Positions 59,756-64,000 of a DNA stretch of 64,000 bases are shown one piece after another. The DNA lies in NCBI GenBank assembly GCA_016793325.1, contig JAEUKI010000052.1:248001-312000 (forward strand), written 5' to 3'. This DNA is from Myxococcales bacterium. Lineage in GTDB: Bacteria > Myxococcota_A > Polyangia > Polyangiales > Ga0077539. The first letter of the stretch is position 1, and each line of letters opens with the position of its first letter. The notes under the pieces are model-generated. The model did not search any database. It saw nothing but the letters and a program-made list of their open reading frames with translations, and was not told where the DNA came from. The translations under genes and the position numbers were made by a program.

Positions 59756-62205
59756 CGGGGGAAGCGCACGACGCGCAGGCGACCCGAGCCGTTTTCGCCG
59801 ATGATGAGCGACGGTCCCGCGCTCGCGTTGCCCGGAACGTACGCGAGCGCCGAGGGCTCCGAGAGCCGCGCGACGCGCGCTGCGCCGTTGTCGCCTTGGG
59901 TCTCGGGGATCGAAGGCTGCGCCGGCCCCGAGCCAGCGACGCGACGGATCGTCGGCGTCATCGCGCTGAGGTCGACCGAGTACACGCGGTGCGTCGCGGC
60001 GTCGGCGACGAAGAGCGTGTTGCCCGTCGCGTCGAGCGTGAGCGCCATCGGTCGCAAGAGCGGAACGTTGGTGGCCGGCTGCCCGTCGACCCGCGCGTCG
60101 TCTTCGACGGCGCTCGCGTTCTCCGTGAAGTTTCCCGCGAGGACTGTCGCTTCGAGCGCGCTGCTCCCGCGCGCGACGCGATACACGACGTGCTGCTGCG
60201 GATCGGCGATGTAGATCTCGTCGCGCGTCGTGTTGTAGGCGATCGACGAGACCTCGATGAGCCGCAAGCGCGTCGCTGCCACCGCCGAGCCCACGGTCGG
60301 AGCGTCGCCGTCGGTCGCGTCGGTCGGCGACGGACCGACGAGCGTCGAGTACGTTCGCGCGGAGAAATTCAGGAGATAAATCAAGTATCGGCCGTTGGCT
60401 CGGCGCGAGGCGACGTAGGCCGTGTTGGCGTTTGCGAGCGCGAGCGCTGACGGATCGTCGAGGCGCATCGTGTCGATCATGCCCGCCGCGCCCGTGTTTC
60501 CGCGGACGTTGTACTGACCGGCGGCGAGGCTGATCGAGTCCGCGGTGCTCGCGCGGAGCACGACGTGTCGATCGCGCACGGCGAAGAGCGCGTCTGTTCG
60601 CGACGCGGGCGAGGGGATCGCGGCGACGGCGTCCACGACGGCGGGCTCCATCTGCGCCGCCGCGATCGCAGCGGTGGGCGGGTCCGATCCTGCGCCCGCG
60701 AGGACGCGCGGCGTACGATCGCGCAGACCGAACACGCGCGACTCGAACGGCGCGCTGAACACGAGGTCCGGGAGCGTGGACATCGCGCCCATGGGGCCGA
60801 CGACGGCGAGACCGCGAACGCCGCCCGTCCGAAGGTTTGCGAGGGACTCGGTGCCGCGTCGTGGTCCGAGCACGCCGACCGCGATGACCGAGCCCGGAAC
60901 GCCGGTGGGCGACACGTCGGCGCGATAGAGCAAGCGGTTCTGCGCGTCGATGAAGTACGCCGATTGGGACACCGGGCCCACCGCGACGCCGCCGAGTCGG
61001 CCGAGGCGATAGTCGCCGCCGGTGCGGGCGTTTTGTCCGCAGAGCGCGCCGTGTCCTGCGATGAGTCGCACCGTGGGCGTCGCGATTCCGAGGTCGACCG
61101 AGAACACCGAACAGCGCGCGCTCGCGTCGGCGAAGTACAAGAACCGATTGCGGGCGAGCGCCATCGATCCGATCGGGCCGAGGCGCACGGTCGACGCCGT
61201 CACTGGCGTGCTCACGCCGTCGTGCACTGTGCCAACGGACGAGCACCCGTTGCCCGCGACGGTGTCGACGTTGGTGGTGGCGTTCGTGTAGCGGCGAATG
61301 CGGCAGTTGTTCGAGTCCGCGATGTACGTGACCGCGGGCGACGCGCTTCGATTGACCTCGAGCGCCGTGGGCGTCGCGAACAGCGTCGCGGATGGAAGCG
61401 CGGGCGCTGCGTTGAACGCGTCGCAACCCGCAGGCTGCGCGCACGGCGTGCCCGCGAGGAGCGTCGGCGACGCGACGCCCGCGAGGTAGAGCGCGTTGTT
61501 CGTGCCGAACACGAACGAGCCGTACGCCTGTTCGATGTCGAAGGGGCCCGCGAGCGGGAGCGTCGTCGTGAGCGGAATTCGCTCGATCGTCGACATCGCG
61601 GGCGTGTCTTGTCGCGCGTCGATTCGAAACGCGACGTGGCTCCTCGCGTCGGCGCCGAGCAGCGTCGCGCCTCCGCCCGACTGCAGCGCGAGCCCAGAAA
61701 TTGCGCCGAGCGGACGCGTCGTCGCCACGCCTGCAGAGCCGAGCGTTCCAGAGACCGCGAGCCCCGCGACGAGCGAGGTGCGCAGCCCGCCGGGCGCCTC
61801 GCGCACCTCGAAGATGCGGCCCGTCGCCGAGTCGCCGACGTACGCGATGAGCGGCGATTCGCTGTGAATCACCAGGGCATCCGGCGCGACGAGCTCGGGC
61901 GTCGCCGCGGTGTAGCCCTCGCCCGAGACGCTCTCGATGCACGGCTCGCCGCGCGCGAGAACGCCGGGACACCCCATGAGCATCACGTCGGGGACGTCGG
62001 AGCCATCGGGATTTCCATCGGGTTGCATCGCGTCGACGCGCGCATCGACATCGGACTGTGGAACATCCGATGGCGCATCCGATGGTCCGATGTCCGATGC
62101 ATCCGCGTCGCTTCGAGTCGCGTCTTGCGAGAGCAACGCCGGGTCATAGACACGGCATGCTTGAAGTGTGAAAAGGGCAACACCTAAGGGCAACGATCGT
62201 CGCAC
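59752..62205 (-). CDS. Beta-propeller (NHL-like repeat) lipoprotein with acidic linker
   Basis: An 817-residue surface lipoprotein (lipobox LFTLQAC, C17). Residues about 25-75 are an Asp/Ser/Pro-rich linker (DADASDIGPSDAPSDVPQSD). The rest has many repeated blocks with the pattern hydrophobic-A-x-NAxYVA or xxFVADAATHRVYSVD, as in NHL/SMP-30-like beta-propellers, probably two propellers. No catalytic motif is seen. Start is ATG at 62205. Tail-to-tail overlap of 3 bp with the permease gene. Binding of protein or glycan at the cell surface is a guess. Confidence 0.75.
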   Translation of the reverse strand: MRRSLPLGVALFTLQACRVYDPALLSQDATRSDADASDIGPSDAPSDVPQSDVDARVDAMQPDGNPDGSDVPDVMLMGCPGVLARGEPCIESVSGEGYTAATPELVAPDALVIHSESPLIAYVGDSATGRIFEVREAPGGLRTSLVAGLAVSGTLGSAGVATTRPLGAISGLALQSGGGATLLGADARSHVAFRIDARQDTPAMSTIERIPLTTTLPLAGPFDIEQAYGSFVFGTNNALYLAGVASPTLLAGTPCAQPAGCDAFNAAPALPSATLFATPTALEVNRSASPAVTYIADSNNCRIRRYTNATTNVDTVAGNGCSSVGTVHDGVSTPVTASTVRLGPIGSMALARNRFLYFADASARCSVFSVDLGIATPTVRLIAGHGALCGQNARTGGDYRLGRLGGVAVGPVSQSAYFIDAQNRLLYRADVSPTGVPGSVIAVGVLGPRRGTESLANLRTGGVRGLAVVGPMGAMSTLPDLVFSAPFESRVFGLRDRTPRVLAGAGSDPPTAAIAAAQMEPAVVDAVAAIPSPASRTDALFAVRDRHVVLRASTADSISLAAGQYNVRGNTGAAGMIDTMRLDDPSALALANANTAYVASRRANGRYLIYLLNFSARTYSTLVGPSPTDATDGDAPTVGSAVAATRLRLIEVSSIAYNTTRDEIYIADPQQHVVYRVARGSSALEATVLAGNFTENASAVEDDARVDGQPATNVPLLRPMALTLDATGNTLFVADAATHRVYSVDLSAMTPTIRRVAGSGPAQPSIPETQGDNGAARVARLSEPSALAYVPGNASAGPSLIIGENGSGRLRVVRFPR

Positions 62206-62341
62206 GCTACGATCGTGCCACTAGCCGCAGTGCATCGGCAATGGAGGCCAGCACGTTCCGAGCGATCGATTCGGCAGAACAACGGAAGCACGGAGGCACA
62301 GAGCGACGACGACGGGCGCGCTGTGAACGTGGGAGCAAGCG

Positions 62342-62983
62342 ATGATTCGAGTGGCGGCGAACTTCAAGGATCGAGACGGTCTGCAGCGATCGCAGCAGGG
62401 GATCGCCGAGGGAATTCTGTTCGTTCCCGACTACGCGGACGGGTCCGTTGGATCGACGCTGCTCGTGTACGTCGAGGCGCAGGGCCTCGTCAGCGGGCTC
62501 TTCATCGAGGGGGTCGTCGCGTGGCGGCGCGTCCAGAGCGCGGGCGGCTTCGCGAAGGGCACCGGCGTACGTGTGCTTTCGCCCCACATGGAGCGGCTGA
62601 ATTTTCTTCTGCGCTGGGCGAAGGGTGACGTGGCGAGCGCGCAGCGGGGGCACCCGCGCTTTCCCTGCGCCGAGCGCGTGCTCGTGTCGTTCGCGGGGAC
62701 CCACCGACGAAGCACGCAGCGATTGGTGCACGGCACGCTCGAAGACGTGAGCGAGCGCGGCGCGCTGCTCGTGACCCCGTCGCCGCTCGTCGGCGCGTCG
62801 GAGATCATGATCGACATGCACGACGTCACACGCACACCAATTCAAGCGCGCGTGGTGTGGAGCTCCGGCAATCGCTCGGGCCTCTCGATCGGCTCGAGCG
62901 CGGCGGACGGTGATCGCGGCTGGTCCACGCTCGTCGAGCGCGTCGCGCGGTCGGTCGACCCCGAAGTGCGCATCGAGCGCTGA
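62342..62983 (+). CDS. PilZ-domain protein with two related halves
   Basis: A 213-residue soluble protein. The C-terminal half is a PilZ domain of the type multiplied in myxobacteria: HPRFPCAERVLVSF followed by LEDVSERGALLVT, matching the (D/N)xSxxG motif; the RxxxR part is incomplete. The N-terminal half (LLVYVEAQGLVSGLFIEGVV, AWRRVQ) looks like a second, degenerate copy. Start is ATG at 62342. Cyclic-di-GMP binding is possible. Convergent with the TPR gene. Confidence 0.75.
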   Translation: MIRVAANFKDRDGLQRSQQGIAEGILFVPDYADGSVGSTLLVYVEAQGLVSGLFIEGVVAWRRVQSAGGFAKGTGVRVLSPHMERLNFLLRWAKGDVASAQRGHPRFPCAERVLVSFAGTHRRSTQRLVHGTLEDVSERGALLVTPSPLVGASEIMIDMHDVTRTPIQARVVWSSGNRSGLSIGSSAADGDRGWSTLVERVARSVDPEVRIER

Positions 62984-63008
62984 ATTTCAGCGCTCTTGTG
63001 AGTGTCGC

Positions 63009-64000
63009 TCAGCGGCCGGCGTCTCGCGTCGCGGGGGTGGTCGCTCGCGACGACGACAACAGCGCTTCGAGGTTGGCGCGCGCGCGCGCGTCCGTGGGGT
63101 CGACCTCGAGCGCGCGACGGAGGGCGGCCTCCGCGCCAGCGCGATCGCCGCGGCGAGAGAGCACCGTGGCGAGGTTGTTCCACGCGGTCGAAGAGCGCGG
63201 GCCGAGCTCGGTCGCGCGTCGGAGCTCTGCGAGCGCGTCGTCCAATCGATTCGCGAGCGAGAGGGCGTAGCCGAGGTTCGCGCGAAACAGCGGGTCGCCC
63301 GGCGCGAGCCGCACGGCGTCGCCGAACGCCCGCGCCGCGGGCTCTGGTTGTCCCGCGGCCAGGAGCGCTGCGCCGAGGTCCGACGGGTGACGCGCGACCG
63401 TCGGCGCGCAGCGAATCGCCTCACGAAACGCGTCTGCCGCCGCTTGCGCGTTGCCGCGCCCGAGGCGCACGGCCCCGAGGTTCGACCACGGTTCGGCGTC
63501 GTTCGGCGCGAGCCCCGTCGCGCGAACGAGCGCGCGCTCTGCGTCGGGAAGTCGCCGCAGCGCGACGAGCACCATCGCGAGGTCGTTGGCCGGCGCGGGG
63601 TCCCGCGGCAAGAGCCTCGCGGCGCTGTCGAGGGAGGTCGCCGACGTGTCGAGCGCGTTCGTCGATAGCTCGATGCGGCCGCGGACGAGCCACGCTTCGC
63701 CGAGCGTCGGTTGCTGTTCGGTGAGCGCGACGAGCGAGCGGTAGACGCGATCGAGCTCTGCGCGCGCGGGCGCGGCGAGGGCGCGAGCGCCGTCGGGCTC
63801 GAGCAGCGGTGAAATCTGCTCGAACTGCGCGCGAAGCAAGCGGAGCTTCACCTCGGGTCGCGCGCGCACGGAGGCCGACAGCCGACCGATCGCGCGAATG
63901 CACACGCGCGGCGCGTCGGTGTCGCACTGGCGCGTCGCTGCGTCGATCGCTCGCTGCGTCGCAGAGGGGCGACCTTGCGCGGCGCCATCGCGCGCGACGA
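63009..64000 (-). CDS. Tetratricopeptide repeat protein (5' end outside window)
   Basis: The frame is open from the TGA at 63009-63011 to the right edge, so the start lies beyond 64000. At least 330 residues are seen. The C-terminal 220 residues hold five to six TPR units (for example PWSNLGAVRLGRGNAQAAAD, FRANLGYALSLANRLDDALA, AWNNLATVLSRRGDRAGAEA) with the W/L-G-Y-A-P pattern. Upstream in-frame sequence includes a cysteine pair (TRQCDTDAPRVCI). TPR arrays mediate protein-protein contacts; the partner is unknown. Confidence 0.8.
   Translation of the reverse strand, partial: VARDGAAQGRPSATQRAIDAATRQCDTDAPRVCIRAIGRLSASVRARPEVKLRLLRAQFEQISPLLEPDGARALAAPARAELDRVYRSLVALTEQQPTLGEAWLVRGRIELSTNALDTSATSLDSAARLLPRDPAPANDLAMVLVALRRLPDAERALVRATGLAPNDAEPWSNLGAVRLGRGNAQAAADAFREAIRCAPTVARHPSDLGAALLAAGQPEPAARAFGDAVRLAPGDPLFRANLGYALSLANRLDDALAELRRATELGPRSSTAWNNLATVLSRRGDRAGAEAALRRALEVDPTDARARANLEALLSSSRATTPATRDAGR

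Noticed and set aside
1-64000. CRISPR arrays, insertion sequences, prophage or integron features
   Set aside because: No regularly spaced direct repeats, transposase, integrase or phage gene was found on either strand.

Overview
The window looks like a piece of chromosome from a high-GC myxobacterium (Myxococcota, probably Polyangia/Sandaracinaceae-like; this placement is inference). The grounds are strongly GC-rich third codon positions, which also create many long antisense shadow frames; a eukaryote-like Ser/Thr kinase; several FHA and PilZ proteins; many lipoproteins; thrombospondin-type-3 outer-membrane proteins; and Pro/Ala-rich membrane proteins. No insertion sequence, phage, integrase or CRISPR array was seen, so this is core-like chromosome rather than an island.

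Region by region. 1-5 kb: glyoxylate shunt (malate synthase, isocitrate lyase, a 91-aa companion) divergent from a RamB/ScfR-type regulator, with an array of TTGAC boxes between them. 5-9 kb: a zinc-ribbon/dispanin (CD225-like) membrane protein, CoaBC and a VanW-family protein. 9-12 kb: a Ser/Thr kinase convergent with an FHA-winged-helix protein. 11.8-12.6 kb: five tRNA genes (Arg-TCT, Pro-TGG, His-GTG, Arg-TCG, Lys-CTT) with recognisable promoters and a terminator. 12.7-17.3 kb: di-heme peroxidase, glyoxalase I, and RadA translationally coupled to a protein with a PARP-type zinc finger. 17.3-22.3 kb: a large outer-membrane protein and RNase J. 22.4-26.5 kb: both subunits of a type IIB topoisomerase (Topo VI), rare in bacteria, the B subunit carrying a roughly 340-residue histone-H1-like tail and preceded by a perfect 19-bp palindrome. 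26.5-36 kb: an IgGFc-binding-type lipoprotein, a TetR-controlled lipid/redox set (GST, SDR, fatty acid hydroxylase), enoyl-CoA hydratase, DUF4291, an Ogt-AlkA fusion and an acyl-CoA carboxylase beta subunit. 36-41 kb: ABC-F ATPase, glutaredoxin-like lipoprotein and an AftB-like GT-C protein. 41-47 kb: a minus-strand cell-surface cluster (second IgGFc-binding-type lipoprotein, two small lipoproteins, a PHM-like copper monooxygenase-fold lipoprotein) next to a DsbD-like reductase. 47-51.5 kb: NifU-like protein, tandem FHA proteins and a Pro-rich membrane protein. 51.7-59.8 kb: a long plus-strand envelope cluster (PilZ, lipoprotein, lipase, PDZ lipoprotein, TSP3/OmpA-like porin, MlaD with a predicted C-terminal barrel, LolD-like ATPase, MacB-like permease). 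59.8-64 kb: a beta-propeller lipoprotein, a PilZ protein and a TPR protein that runs off the right edge.

The most interesting items are the bacterial Topo VI with its basic tail, the MCE/MlaD protein paired with a LolD/MacB-type ABC transporter instead of MlaE, the PHM-like protein with a His where the CuM methionine should be, the Ogt-AlkA fusion, and the PARP-finger protein coupled to radA. All family calls were made by eye from motifs; no database search was possible.
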